From the NCBI RefSeq assembly GCF_008368715.1, contig NZ_SMRS01000005.1, positions 124,001 through 188,000 on the forward strand: a stretch of 64,000 nucleotides of DNA. Direction: 5' to 3'. Below, piece after piece: positions 1-8,357 of the stretch. How positions within the stretch are numbered: position 1 is the stretch's first letter; every line of letters starts with the position of its first letter. Both the position numbers and the translations under genes were made by a program. The notes beneath the pieces are model-generated. The model did not search any database, was not told where the DNA came from, and worked only from the letters and a program-made list of their open reading frames with translations. The stretch is from Nitrincola tapanii. Its GTDB lineage: Bacteria > Pseudomonadota > Gammaproteobacteria > Pseudomonadales > Balneatricaceae.

Positions 1-35
1 TCTTCAACCTGTTTCAGATCATGCAGGAGTATTTT

Positions 36-290
36 ATGGACGATCTAATCGCCGAAGGCTTGTCCTTGATGGTTTTCGGTATGGGGTTTGTCATTGTCTT
101 TCTAACCCTTCTGGTTTTTGTAACCAGTCTCATGTCACGCTTGGTGATGCGCTTTGAGCCGGCACCGGTTGCGAAGCCTGCTGTAACCCGATCTCCGTCT
201 GCTGCACAGCCGGCTCAGAATGATGCTGAGTTGGTCGCTGTGATGACAGCAGCCATCCGTAAATTCCGTTCTGATCGTGATGGTCAGTAA
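36..290 (+). CDS. oadG: Oxaloacetate decarboxylase gamma chain
   Basis: Small membrane subunit of the Na+-pumping oxaloacetate decarboxylase. In the family it joins the soluble alpha subunit to the membrane beta subunit and binds zinc through its C-terminal tail. The protein has one N-terminal hydrophobic segment (about residues 7-32), a Pro/Ala-rich linker and a polar tail, the usual OadG layout at about 84 residues. An ATG at 21 is also in frame, but CAGGAG at 24-29 is well placed for the ATG at 36, so I start there. It lies 33 bp before oadA, followed by oadB. The identity rests on architecture and position, because OadG sequences diverge strongly. Confidence 0.88.
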   Translation: MDDLIAEGLSLMVFGMGFVIVFLTLLVFVTSLMSRLVMRFEPAPVAKPAVTRSPSAAQPAQNDAELVAVMTAAIRKFRSDRDGQ

Positions 291-323
291 TCAAATTTAA
301 GTTTCAGAGAAAAAGGTTATCTC

Positions 324-2117
324 ATGTCAGACGCAAAGAAACCGCTTGGCATCACAGAACTCGTTCTGCGTGACGGCCATCAATCCCTCCTCGCAACGCG
401 AATGCGCTTAGACGATATGTTGCCAATTGCGGCGAAATTGGATCAGGTGGGTTACTGGTCAATGGAAAGCTGGGGCGGCGCAACTTTTGATGCTTGTATC
501 CGTTATTTGGGCGAAGATCCTTGGGTACGTATTCGTGAATTAAAAGCGGCGATGCCTAACACACCTCAGCAGATGCTGTTACGTGGTCAGAACTTGCTGG
601 GTTATCGCCACTATGCGGATGATGTGGTGGCTAGGTTTGTGGAGCGTGCGGCAACCAATGGTGTCGACGTGTTCCGAATTTTTGATGCCATGAACGACCC
701 ACGTAACTTGGAAGCGGCGATCAAAGCGGTTAAGGCATGTGGTAAACATGCTCAGGGTACTCTGTCTTATACCACCAGTCGCGTGCACACGCTGGATACT
801 TGGGTGGACTATGCGAGAACCCTTGAAGATATGGGTGCTGACTCCATCTTTATCAAGGATATGTCCGGTATCCTCACGCCCTATGATGCCTTTAATCTGG
901 TTTCACGCTTAAAAGCTCAGACCGATCTGGAAGTGCAGCTGCAATCGCATGCGACCTCTGGACTGGCGGATATGACGTTGCTGAAGGCGATTGAAGCGGG
1001 TATCGACCGTGTGGATACGTCCATTTCTTCGATGTCGATGACCTATGGCCATACCGCAACGGAAACGGTTGTTGCGGCTTTAGCGGGTCAGGAGCGTGAT
1101 ACCGGTCTGAATCTTGAGTTGTTAGAAGAGATTGCGGCTTATTTCCGTGAAGTGCGGAAGAAGTATGCCAAATTTGAAGGTTCTTTGCGCGGTACTGATT
1201 CCCGGATCCTCTTGGCACAGGTGCCAGGTGGTATGTTGACGAACATGGAGAGTCAGCTAAAAGAGCAGGGCGCGGCAGACAAGTTTGATGAAGTGCTGGC
1301 CGAGATCCCTAAGGTGCGTGAAGATCTAGGTCTGATTCCATTGGTCACGCCTACCTCACAAATCGTCGGGACTCAGGCCGTGATTAACGTCCTGATGGGT
1401 GAGCGTTATAAAACTATTTCCAAAGAAGTTCAGGCCATTTTGCGCGGCGAGTACGGTGCGGCACCGGCACCTTACAATGCTGAATTACAGCAACGCGTTT
1501 TAAATGGAGATGAGCCGATCACCTGCCGTCCTGCCGATCTGCTGCAGCCTGAAATGGATAAACTGAATGCTGAGCTGGCGAACCTGGCGCAAGAAAAAGG
1601 TATCTGTTTAGAAAGTGGTGAAAAAACCATTGATGACGTGCTTACTTACGCGCTTTTCCCGCAAATCGGTTTGAAGTTTTTGCAAAATCGCGGCAATCCT
1701 GATGCGTTTGAACCAGCACCTAGTGCTGAGGCTGCCGTTCCCGCTACCCCGTCTAAAGAGAAGAAAGCTATGTCTGGATCTGAAGTTTATACCATCACTG
1801 TGAATGGCCAGAGCTATGTGGTTCAGGTCAGCGAAGGTGGCGATGTTTCTGCCGTTAAAGCGGCTGCACCTGTAGCCGCTGCCCCAGCGCCGGTTGCTGG
1901 AAGTGGTGAGCCTGTGGGCGCGCCTCTGGCCGGTAACATTTGGAAGGTTCAAGTGTCGGTTGGACAGCAAGTCAACGAAGGTGATGTGCTGGTCATCCTT
2001 GAAGCCATGAAAATGGAGACTGAAGTGCGTGCCGCACGTTCAGGTACCGTTGTTTCTGTGGATGTTAAGGAAGGTGACTCTGTCCAGGTTGGCGATTCTC
2101 TGCTGACGCTGGCTTGA
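324..2117 (+). CDS. oadA: Oxaloacetate decarboxylase alpha chain (biotin-carrying)
   Basis: Soluble carboxyltransferase subunit that moves the carboxyl group of oxaloacetate to biotin and releases pyruvate; the beta subunit then decarboxylates carboxybiotin and pumps Na+. The N-terminal TIM-barrel carries the LRDGHQS motif (about residue 16) and a metal-binding SHATSG motif. A central PYC/OADA conserved domain follows, then an Ala/Pro-rich linker (about 510-530). The C-terminal biotinyl domain has EAMKMET, with Lys563 as the biotin site. At 597 aa it is full length for the family. It is the middle gene of oadGAB. No biotin-ligase gene is visible in the window. Confidence 0.97.
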   Translation: MSDAKKPLGITELVLRDGHQSLLATRMRLDDMLPIAAKLDQVGYWSMESWGGATFDACIRYLGEDPWVRIRELKAAMPNTPQQMLLRGQNLLGYRHYADDVVARFVERAATNGVDVFRIFDAMNDPRNLEAAIKAVKACGKHAQGTLSYTTSRVHTLDTWVDYARTLEDMGADSIFIKDMSGILTPYDAFNLVSRLKAQTDLEVQLQSHATSGLADMTLLKAIEAGIDRVDTSISSMSMTYGHTATETVVAALAGQERDTGLNLELLEEIAAYFREVRKKYAKFEGSLRGTDSRILLAQVPGGMLTNMESQLKEQGAADKFDEVLAEIPKVREDLGLIPLVTPTSQIVGTQAVINVLMGERYKTISKEVQAILRGEYGAAPAPYNAELQQRVLNGDEPITCRPADLLQPEMDKLNAELANLAQEKGICLESGEKTIDDVLTYALFPQIGLKFLQNRGNPDAFEPAPSAEAAVPATPSKEKKAMSGSEVYTITVNGQSYVVQVSEGGDVSAVKAAAPVAAAPAPVAGSGEPVGAPLAGNIWKVQVSVGQQVNEGDVLVILEAMKMETEVRAARSGTVVSVDVKEGDSVQVGDSLLTLA

Positions 2118-2129
2118 TAGGGGCGCTAC

Positions 2130-3431
2130 ATGGAAAAGCTATTAAATATTTGGTACGCCTCCGGAGCCTACAACCTCAGTATCGGTCAGATGATTATGAT
2201 TCTGGTGGGTTTGATGTTGCTCTATTTGGCCATCCATAAAAAGTTTGAGCCACTTTTGTTGTTGCCGATCGGTTTTGCTGGGGTGTTAGCGAACATTCCC
2301 CAGGCCGGGATGGCATTTTCGGCGGTAGAGAACGCTTTGTACTTCGCGTCAGCAGATGTGCTGAGAGATCTAGCGGTCGTTTTGGGGAGTAGCTCCTTAG
2401 ATCCAGATCATTTGAAACATTTGTACTATGACTCGAATGCTTCAACGCATGCTGCGGCTTCCCTAGTTGCCCAGGATGCGGGCTATAACAATGGCATGTT
2501 GTACAACTTTTACAATATTGCCGTTGCCTCCGGTGCGGCACCTCTGATTATTTTCATGGGTGTTGGTGCGATGACGGACTTTGGCCCACTTTTGGCTAAT
2601 CCTCGCACCCTGTTCCTCGGAGCCGCAGCTCAATTTGGTATCTTTGCAACCGTTCTGGGTGCTGTGGCCTTGACGGCGATGGGCGTCATGGACTTCTCTC
2701 TACGTGAGGCCGCTGCAATCGGTATCATCGGGGGCGCTGATGGTCCGACGGCGATCTATGTTTCAACTATGTTGGCTCCGCATCTTTTGGGCGCCATTGC
2801 GGTATCGGCCTATGCCTATATGGCGTTGGTACCAATGGTACAGCCGCCGATCATGCGTCTGCTGACGACTCAGGCCGAGCGTAAGATCGTGATGAGTCAG
2901 CTGCGTCATGTTTCGAAACTGGAGAAGATCCTGTTCCCCTTGTCGCTACTGGTGCTAGTGGCCTTGTTGCTGCCAGATGCCGCTCCGCTGTTGGGAATGT
3001 TCTGCTTCGGTAACCTGATGCGTGAGTGCGGTGTGGTCGATCGTCTCAGTGACACCGCTCAGAATGCCTTGATCAACATCGTGACCATTTTCTTGGGTTT
3101 ATCTGTCGGCTCCAAGCTGAGTGCGGATAAGTTCTTGGATATGCAGACACTGGGCATCATGCTGCTGGGGATCGTCGCCTTCGCAGTGGGCACGGCTGCT
3201 GGGGTGTTGATGGCCAAGTTGATGAACAAGTTGATGGGTGGCAATGCGATCAACCCGTTAATTGGTTCGGCTGGGGTCTCCGCTGTACCTATGGCTGCAC
3301 GTGTATCCAATAAGCTAGGTCTTGAGGCTAACCCTCAGAATTTCTTGTTGATGCATGCGATGGGACCAAACGTCGCCGGGGTTATCGGCTCCGCTGTTGC
3401 TGCAGGGGTTATGATTAAGTTTGTGGGCTAA
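2130..3431 (+). CDS. oadB: Oxaloacetate decarboxylase beta chain (Na+ pump)
   Basis: Integral membrane subunit that couples carboxybiotin decarboxylation to Na+ export across the inner membrane. The 433-aa protein is highly hydrophobic with about nine or more membrane segments and carries the family signature [10 protein letters not shown] near residue 201, in the region that holds the Na+-binding Asp in characterised homologues. It starts 12 bp after oadA with an AGGGG ribosome site, and a strong terminator follows the stop codon, so it closes the oadGAB operon. Confidence 0.97.
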   Translation: MEKLLNIWYASGAYNLSIGQMIMILVGLMLLYLAIHKKFEPLLLLPIGFAGVLANIPQAGMAFSAVENALYFASADVLRDLAVVLGSSSLDPDHLKHLYYDSNASTHAAASLVAQDAGYNNGMLYNFYNIAVASGAAPLIIFMGVGAMTDFGPLLANPRTLFLGAAAQFGIFATVLGAVALTAMGVMDFSLREAAAIGIIGGADGPTAIYVSTMLAPHLLGAIAVSAYAYMALVPMVQPPIMRLLTTQAERKIVMSQLRHVSKLEKILFPLSLLVLVALLLPDAAPLLGMFCFGNLMRECGVVDRLSDTAQNALINIVTIFLGLSVGSKLSADKFLDMQTLGIMLLGIVAFAVGTAAGVLMAKLMNKLMGGNAINPLIGSAGVSAVPMAARVSNKLGLEANPQNFLLMHAMGPNVAGVIGSAVAAGVMIKFVG

Positions 3432-3450
3432 TCCCGCAACGTTCAACCTA

Positions 3451-3477
3451 AAAAGCCGGCATTGTGCCGGCTTTTTT
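3451..3477. terminator. Bidirectional rho-independent terminator after oadB
   Basis: The arms AAAAGCCGGC and GCCGGCTTTTTT enclose a short ATTGT loop. A runs and T runs on both sides make it usable from both strands. It lies between oadB and the convergent TRAP binding-protein gene. Confidence 0.9.
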
Positions 3478-3512
3478 AATTTAAGAGCGAGTAGATAAAG
3501 ATAAGGTTTGGG

Positions 3513-4610
3513 TTAATCCAGTTGAAAGAACTTCTCGCGGGCGGCTAAGAAGGCTTGATCGACCTGCTCAGTGCGGGTGCGCAGAATAGACAGTGCGGAG
3601 GTAAAACTGTCTGCTGTTTTCTGGGTCAGGGCATCTCCACTCGCACGCAGCTCCTGCAGAATTTCGTGAGCGGCTAAAGCACCGGCTTCTAGTATTTCAT
3701 CTGGGAAACGATGTAAGCGGACACCATGTTGTTCAACCAGTGTTTTTAAGGCGATGGGGTCGTTGGCATAAAACTCAGAAGCTACTTGGTCATACTCCGC
3801 CTGACAAGCCGTCTCGACTATCTGCTGCAGGTCTTTGGGCAGAGCTGAGAATTTTGCCTTGTTCACGACCAGTTCAGTGGCTAAGCCTGGTTCGATGAAG
3901 CTTGGAAAGTAATAATCCTTGCAGACCTGATGAAAGCCTAGGGCTAAATCGTTATAAGGGCCGACAAACTCAGCGGCATCTAACGCACCAGATTGAAGCG
4001 CCGCATAGATTTCGCCCCCCGCCATATTCACCACAGTCGCTCCCAGTTTCTGCCAAACCTGTCCACCTAAACCTGGGGTTCGAAAGCGCAGCCCCTTAAT
4101 ATCCTCTAGACTCTCTAGAGGCTTGCGGAACCAACCACCGGCTTGTGTTCCGGTATCACCGGACAGGAAGCCTTTCACACCAAACTGATCATAGACCTCA
4201 TCCCAGATCTCCTGCCCGCCCATATAACGAATCCAGGCCGCCAGTTCGCGGGAGGTCATGCCGTAGGGAACACCGGTGAAAAAAGCGGTGGCACGACTTT
4301 TGTTTTGCCAGTAATAAGCGGCACCATGGCTCATTTCCGCCGAGCCTTCTATTACGGCATCAAAGGTCCCTAAGGCGGGCACCAGCTCACCAGCGGAGAA
4401 AACCTGAATGGTGAGTCGGCCACCGGACATTTGCGTGATGCGATCAGCCAAGCGCTGAGCACCCGTGCCTAAACCCGGGAAGTTTTTCGGCCAGGTGGTG
4501 ACCATGCGCCAAGTGATACGTGTTTGTGCGAGGGCGGGGGCAACGCTGCTACCGGCGGCTAAACCGGCTCCTAGCGCGGCACCTTTAATAAAACTGCGGC
4601 GTTTCATCAT
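3513..4610 (-). CDS. TRAP transporter substrate-binding protein (DctP/TakP-like), paralogue 1
   Basis: Periplasmic binding component of a TRAP transporter. The N-terminus MMKRRSFIKGAALGAG is a twin-arginine signal with an ALA cleavage site, so export is probably through Tat, already folded. The mature part resembles the TakP type, which binds 2-oxo acids with Na+: VFSAGELVPALGTFDAVIEG, GGEIYAALQSGALDA and GPYNDLALGF are typical stretches. Either of two adjacent ATG codons (4610 or 4607) could start it. It is very similar to the next gene (4698-5792), a tandem duplicate separated by a terminator. The matching membrane genes (7809-9754) are on the opposite strand about 3 kb away. The substrate is inferred from the family and not proven. 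Confidence 0.92.
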   Translation of the reverse strand: MMKRRSFIKGAALGAGLAAGSSVAPALAQTRITWRMVTTWPKNFPGLGTGAQRLADRITQMSGGRLTIQVFSAGELVPALGTFDAVIEGSAEMSHGAAYYWQNKSRATAFFTGVPYGMTSRELAAWIRYMGGQEIWDEVYDQFGVKGFLSGDTGTQAGGWFRKPLESLEDIKGLRFRTPGLGGQVWQKLGATVVNMAGGEIYAALQSGALDAAEFVGPYNDLALGFHQVCKDYYFPSFIEPGLATELVVNKAKFSALPKDLQQIVETACQAEYDQVASEFYANDPIALKTLVEQHGVRLHRFPDEILEAGALAAHEILQELRASGDALTQKTADSFTSALSILRTRTEQVDQAFLAAREKFFQLD

Positions 4611-4645
4611 GCAAAAATATCCTGTGTGATCGGAGACAAAAACGC

Positions 4646-4673
4646 AAAAAGGCTACCAGGGTGGTAGCCTTTT
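4646..4673 (-). terminator. Terminator between the two TRAP binding-protein genes
   Basis: AAAAAGGCTACC and GGTAGCCTTTT form a 7-bp GC-containing stem with a 5-base loop and a T run on the minus strand. It would end or reduce transcription from the upstream paralogue at 4698-5792, so the two copies may be expressed at different levels. Confidence 0.8.
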
Positions 4674-4697
4674 GAGTAGTCAGCTTGTGTTTATTCG

Positions 4698-5792
4698 TTA
4701 AGAAATATTGAAATATTTCTGACGTGCCGCGAGGAAAGCCATATCCACAGAATCGGTGCGAGTGCGCAGAATATTCAAGGATTTGACATAGCTTTCTGCT
4801 GTTTTCTTGGTCAGCGCATCCCCCCCTTCTCGCAGCTCCTGTAAGATCTCCAGAGATGCTTTGGCACCGGCTTCGAGAATCTCCTCTGGGAATTGATGCA
4901 CACGTACACCATGCTGATTCACCAGTGTTTGTAATGCGATGGGATCGTTGGCATAGAAATCGGATGCGACCTGGTCATATTCTGCTTGGCAGGCAGTTTC
5001 GACGATCATTTGCAGATCTTTGGGTAGAGCTAATAGTTTATCCTTGCTAACCACCAGCTCACAGGCTAGACCGGGTTCAATGAAGCTTGGGAAATAATAA
5101 TCCTTGCAGACTTGGTGGAAGCCTAGGGCGAGATCATTGTAGGGGCCAATGAACTCAGCGGCATCCAAAGCACCCGACTGCAATGCCGCATAAATCTCGC
5201 CTCCGGCCATATTCACCACCGTTGCGCCGAGTTTTTGCCAAACCTGGCCGCCGAGTCCGGGGGTGCGGAAGCGTAATCCACTGATATCACTCAGTCCCTT
5301 AAGTTCTTTGCGGAACCAACCGCCGGCTTGTGTACCTGTGTCACCGGACAAAAAGCCTTTGACACCAAACTGATCATACACTTCATCCCAGATCTCTTGG
5401 CCACCCATATAACGTATCCACGCGGCCAGTTCGCGCGAGGTCATGCCATAGGGAACACTGGTGAAAAAGGAAGTGGCACGACTCTTATTCTGCCAATAGT
5501 AGGCAGCGCCGTGACTCATCTCTGCTGAGCCTTCAATGACGGCATCAAAAGTACCTAGGGCAGGGACAAGCTCACCGGCGGAGAATACTTGAACCGTCAG
5601 GCGGCCTTCAGACATCTGGGTGATGCGATCAGCAAGACGCTGAGCGCCAACACCAAATCCAGGGAAGTTACGTGGCCAGGTGGTCACCATGCGCCAATTG
5701 ATTCGACGCTGAGCAATAGCGGGGGCCGCAGCACCGGCAGCCGCAATACCGGCACCTAGGGCGGCACCTTTGATAAAACTACGACGTTTCAT
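4698..5792 (-). CDS. TRAP transporter substrate-binding protein (DctP/TakP-like), paralogue 2
   Basis: Second periplasmic TRAP binding protein, 364 aa, nearly collinear with the neighbour at 3513-4610. It has the same Tat signal (MKRRSFIKGAALGAG, then AIAQ), the same VFSAGELVPAL segment and the same GPYNDLALGF segment. Visible differences are mostly at the surface or near the C-terminus, so both copies probably bind related 2-oxo or hydroxy acids. It is the first gene of the leftward pair, and a candidate promoter lies just upstream. Why two binding proteins serve what seems to be a single QM pair is not clear from the sequence. Confidence 0.92.
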   Translation of the reverse strand: MKRRSFIKGAALGAGIAAAGAAAPAIAQRRINWRMVTTWPRNFPGFGVGAQRLADRITQMSEGRLTVQVFSAGELVPALGTFDAVIEGSAEMSHGAAYYWQNKSRATSFFTSVPYGMTSRELAAWIRYMGGQEIWDEVYDQFGVKGFLSGDTGTQAGGWFRKELKGLSDISGLRFRTPGLGGQVWQKLGATVVNMAGGEIYAALQSGALDAAEFIGPYNDLALGFHQVCKDYYFPSFIEPGLACELVVSKDKLLALPKDLQMIVETACQAEYDQVASDFYANDPIALQTLVNQHGVRVHQFPEEILEAGAKASLEILQELREGGDALTKKTAESYVKSLNILRTRTDSVDMAFLAARQKYFNIS

Positions 5793-5833
5793 AGATTAAA
5801 GCTCCGTTTGTTTTTGTTTTAAAAGCTCAACTT

Positions 5834-5862
5834 AACTTAGCGATAGACTTGGATTTTGTCGA
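5834..5862 (-). promoter_or_regulatory. Candidate sigma70 promoter for the TRAP binding-protein genes
   Basis: Read on the minus strand, TCGACA (5862-5857) is followed after 17 bases by TAAGTT (5839-5834), about 40 bp before the ATG at 5792. Spacing is ideal but each hexamer is only a partial match. Confidence 0.35.
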
Positions 5863-5879
5863 GTCTGGTGTATGAATTT

Positions 5880-6794
5880 TTAATTTTTGACGGTTACGGC
5901 TCGACCGGTAGAAAGGATCAGCCCACCGACTATCATCCCGATTCCCAAGGCATGAAAGAGATACAAACGTTCTGCCAGAAACAGGTAAGCCAGTAAAATC
6001 CCCCAGACAGGGATCAAGTGAATGAAGTAGCCTGTCCGATTAGCACCTAGTTGAGCAACGCCTTGATTCCAAAATAAAAAAGCAAGAACCGAGGCGAAAA
6101 TGCTGACATAAAAAAGCGCATAAAGACTTTGCTCGTTCCAGATCAGGATTCTAGCTTGAACCCAGTGTTCATAGAGATAAAAAGGCGTTAACAATAAAAA
6201 ACCTAGGATGACGCTGCTGGCAAAAAACTCAAACCCGGTCAGGCCATGGGGACGCAAGCGTAAGAGCACGGAGTAAAAAGCCCAGCTGATAACGGCGAGC
6301 AGAATCCAAATAAGACCCAGATTGCCCTCGAGCTGCGATAGCAGTCGCCAAGGTGCTCCACGACTAATGATCATCAGCACCCCGAGAAGGGACAAGCTCA
6401 CACCCAACAACTGCCCCGTGCTGATTTTTTCACGATACAACACCCAGGAAATGAGCAGAATCAGAATGGGACCTGCTGAGAGAATCAGTAACGCATCACT
6501 GGCGGTTGCTGTTTGTAAACCGAGATAGACTAGGGTGTTAAAAGCCGTAACGCCTAATGCCGCAAGGAGTAAGAGAGGCCAGCGTGCCTGCCATAGTTGC
6601 CGACGCTTGCGCCATAAAGGCACTAAGCAAAAGGGTAAGATGAGACCCAGGGCAAAGCACCAGCGCCACCAAGCGAGGGCGATGGGAGGGATTTCAGAGG
6701 ATACTGCGCGTCCAACCACAAAATTACCGCCCCAAAAAAGTGCGGTGAGAGTTAGCAGGCCATAAGCGATTGCATCAGAGCGTGAAGGCATCAT
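5880..6794 (-). CDS. EamA/DMT-family membrane transporter
   Basis: Drug/metabolite-transporter superfamily permease, 304 aa, with about ten hydrophobic segments arranged as two EamA repeats (about residues 10-140 and 155-295). The first repeat has the typical start LLTLTALFWGGNFVVGRAV. Members export amino acids, metabolites or drugs; nothing here fixes the substrate. Two adjacent ATG codons (6794 and 6791) can start it. It stands between the TRAP binding-protein genes and a divergent TSUP permease gene. Confidence 0.9.
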   Translation of the reverse strand: MMPSRSDAIAYGLLTLTALFWGGNFVVGRAVSSEIPPIALAWWRWCFALGLILPFCLVPLWRKRRQLWQARWPLLLLAALGVTAFNTLVYLGLQTATASDALLILSAGPILILLISWVLYREKISTGQLLGVSLSLLGVLMIISRGAPWRLLSQLEGNLGLIWILLAVISWAFYSVLLRLRPHGLTGFEFFASSVILGFLLLTPFYLYEHWVQARILIWNEQSLYALFYVSIFASVLAFLFWNQGVAQLGANRTGYFIHLIPVWGILLAYLFLAERLYLFHALGIGMIVGGLILSTGRAVTVKN

Positions 6795-6863
6795 CAGGTT
6801 TCTCTAAACCAAGGTTTCAGTCTATAAATTGTCCATTAAGCCAGCTTTTTCTTCCAGGCTAGA

Positions 6864-6892
6864 TTGACCCTTGCTCTTGCGCTGGGTATAAC
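6864..6892 (+). promoter_or_regulatory. Sigma70 promoter for the TSUP permease gene
   Basis: TTGACC (6864-6869), a 17-base spacer and TATAAC (6887-6892) make a near-consensus promoter about 50 bp before the ATG at 6941. A small inverted repeat (TTCCG, CGGAA; 6904-6919) lies in the predicted leader. Confidence 0.65.
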
Positions 6893-6940
6893 CCCAAGTC
6901 AAATTCCGCAAAGACGGAAAACGCGATAGGAGCCCCAGAG

Positions 6941-7681
6941 ATGCTTGAATGGTCCGTGCTGATTCTAGCCGGTTACAGCGCAGGTGTTTTGAATGCGATC
7001 GCCGGTGGCGGTAGTTTTCTGACCTTTCCGGCACTGGTCTGGGCGGGTGTTCCTCCTATCATGGCAAATGCGACCAGTGCGCTTGCAGTCTTGCCAGGTT
7101 ATCTCGGAGGCTCTCTAGGTTTTCGTCGAGAGCTGCGTCATATAGCGCTGAAGCAACATTTACAGATGGCCGCAGTGGGCTTGGCGGGTGGTTTGCTGGG
7201 TGCCTTATTGTTGTTGATTACACCGGCCCAAGTCTTTGCTTTTGTCATCCCTTTGTTGCTCTTATTTGCTACCCTGATGTTTGCATTGGGTCAGCGCTTA
7301 CTGGTTTTAGTGCGTAAAAGCGAACTACCCCTACCGCTTCTCCCGGGCTTGTTCTTGGTTGCCGTCTATGGGGGGTACTTTAATGGCGGCTTAGGGATTC
7401 TTTTGCTCGCGCTTTTTGCCGCAGCGGGGATGCAAAGCCTGAATCAGATGAACGGCCTCAAAAACAGTTTGTCGTTTATTCTCTCTTTCATCTCAGTGGC
7501 CGCCTTTGCTTGGGCAGGCAAAATACTCTGGTGGGAAGGAGGTGTCATGATGCTTGCCGCAACACTTGGCGGTTATCAGGGGGCGGCTTTGGCGCGGCGC
7601 TTACCGGTGCAATGGGTACGTTACCTAGTCATTTTAACCGGCTCCTTAATGACGCTCATATTTACCTGGCGCCTTTTCTGA
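6941..7681 (+). CDS. TSUP (TauE/SafE) family permease
   Basis: Membrane protein of 246 aa with about eight hydrophobic segments in the TSUP layout. It starts with the family-typical pattern SAGVLNAIAGGGSFLTFPAL and has a second-half counterpart GGYFNGGLGILLLALFAAAGM. Members move sulfite, sulfonates, sulfoacetate or other organic anions, often outward. The start is supported by AGGAG eight bases upstream and by the promoter at 6864-6892. It could be linked to the neighbouring organic-acid transporters, but this is only positional. Confidence 0.9.
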   Translation: MLEWSVLILAGYSAGVLNAIAGGGSFLTFPALVWAGVPPIMANATSALAVLPGYLGGSLGFRRELRHIALKQHLQMAAVGLAGGLLGALLLLITPAQVFAFVIPLLLLFATLMFALGQRLLVLVRKSELPLPLLPGLFLVAVYGGYFNGGLGILLLALFAAAGMQSLNQMNGLKNSLSFILSFISVAAFAWAGKILWWEGGVMMLAATLGGYQGAALARRLPVQWVRYLVILTGSLMTLIFTWRLF

Positions 7682-7713
7682 TTTCTGCCTATAAGTTAAG
7701 GGCTTTGAGTGGA

Positions 7714-7742
7714 TTGTTCCTTGAGGTTTGGGGTGCTTTAAT
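7714..7742 (+). promoter_or_regulatory. Candidate promoter for dctQM
   Basis: TTGTTC (7714-7719), 17 bases, then TTTAAT (7737-7742), about 65 bp before the dctQ start. The -10 is good and the -35 is weak. The 127-bp gap after the TSUP gene shows no clear terminator, so read-through is also possible. Confidence 0.35.
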
Positions 7743-7808
7743 GGCGCACTTTTTTCAGGCTGCAGGATGCGACCTTTCTTTTTAATGCGGCTCTGTTTGA
7801 GGGGTATT

Positions 7809-8357
7809 ATGCACATACTGGCATTTTTTGTTCGTTTGATCTGTCGGATCAATCTGATTCTTGGTCATATTTTTTCCTGGTTTTCACTAGGCATAGTCTT
7901 GGTCTGTTTTACGGTTGTAGTGCTGCGCTACTTCTTTTCCACAGGATTTGTTTGGTTGCAAGATCTTTATGTCTGGTTGAATGGCATGATGTTTATGGGC
8001 ATCGCCGGTTATACCTTGATGAAGAATGGGCATGTCCGTGTTGATATTTTTTACCGCCCTGCAAGCGATCGGCGCAAAGCCTGGGTCGACTTGATCGGTT
8101 CGCTGGTGTTCGTGACGCCTTTCCTATGGATTCTAACCAGTTACAGTCTGCCCTATGTGCAGCGCTCTTGGCGTTTTATGGAAGCCTCCAGCAACTTTGG
8201 CGGCATGCCGGGTTTGTATATTGTGAAGTCTTTTATTCTGGTGTTTGTCGCGGTCGTGGCATTACAGGCTTTGGCGATGGTGTTGCGCAGTATTTTGATT
8301 CTGACGCATCATGAAGAGTTGGTGCCGGAAAGTTTCCGTTATGGTGAAGGGGGGTGA
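7809..8357 (+). CDS. dctQ: TRAP transporter small permease (DctQ)
   Basis: Small membrane subunit of a tripartite ATP-independent periplasmic transporter, 182 aa with four hydrophobic segments. The pattern LQDLYVWLNGMMFMGIAGYTLMKNGHVRVDIFY is typical of DctQ (residue groups read along about 50-85). The open frame extends upstream to 7728, but GAGGGG just before 7809 supports this ATG. The stop codon overlaps the start of dctM. The subunit works with DctM in the inner membrane and with one or both binding proteins encoded at 3513-5792. Confidence 0.93.
   Translation: MHILAFFVRLICRINLILGHIFSWFSLGIVLVCFTVVVLRYFFSTGFVWLQDLYVWLNGMMFMGIAGYTLMKNGHVRVDIFYRPASDRRKAWVDLIGSLVFVTPFLWILTSYSLPYVQRSWRFMEASSNFGGMPGLYIVKSFILVFVAVVALQALAMVLRSILILTHHEELVPESFRYGEGG

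Noticed and set aside
7510-7785. 91-codon frame overlapping the TSUP gene and the dctQ upstream region
   Set aside because: It lies mostly inside the TSUP gene in another frame and has no ribosome site.
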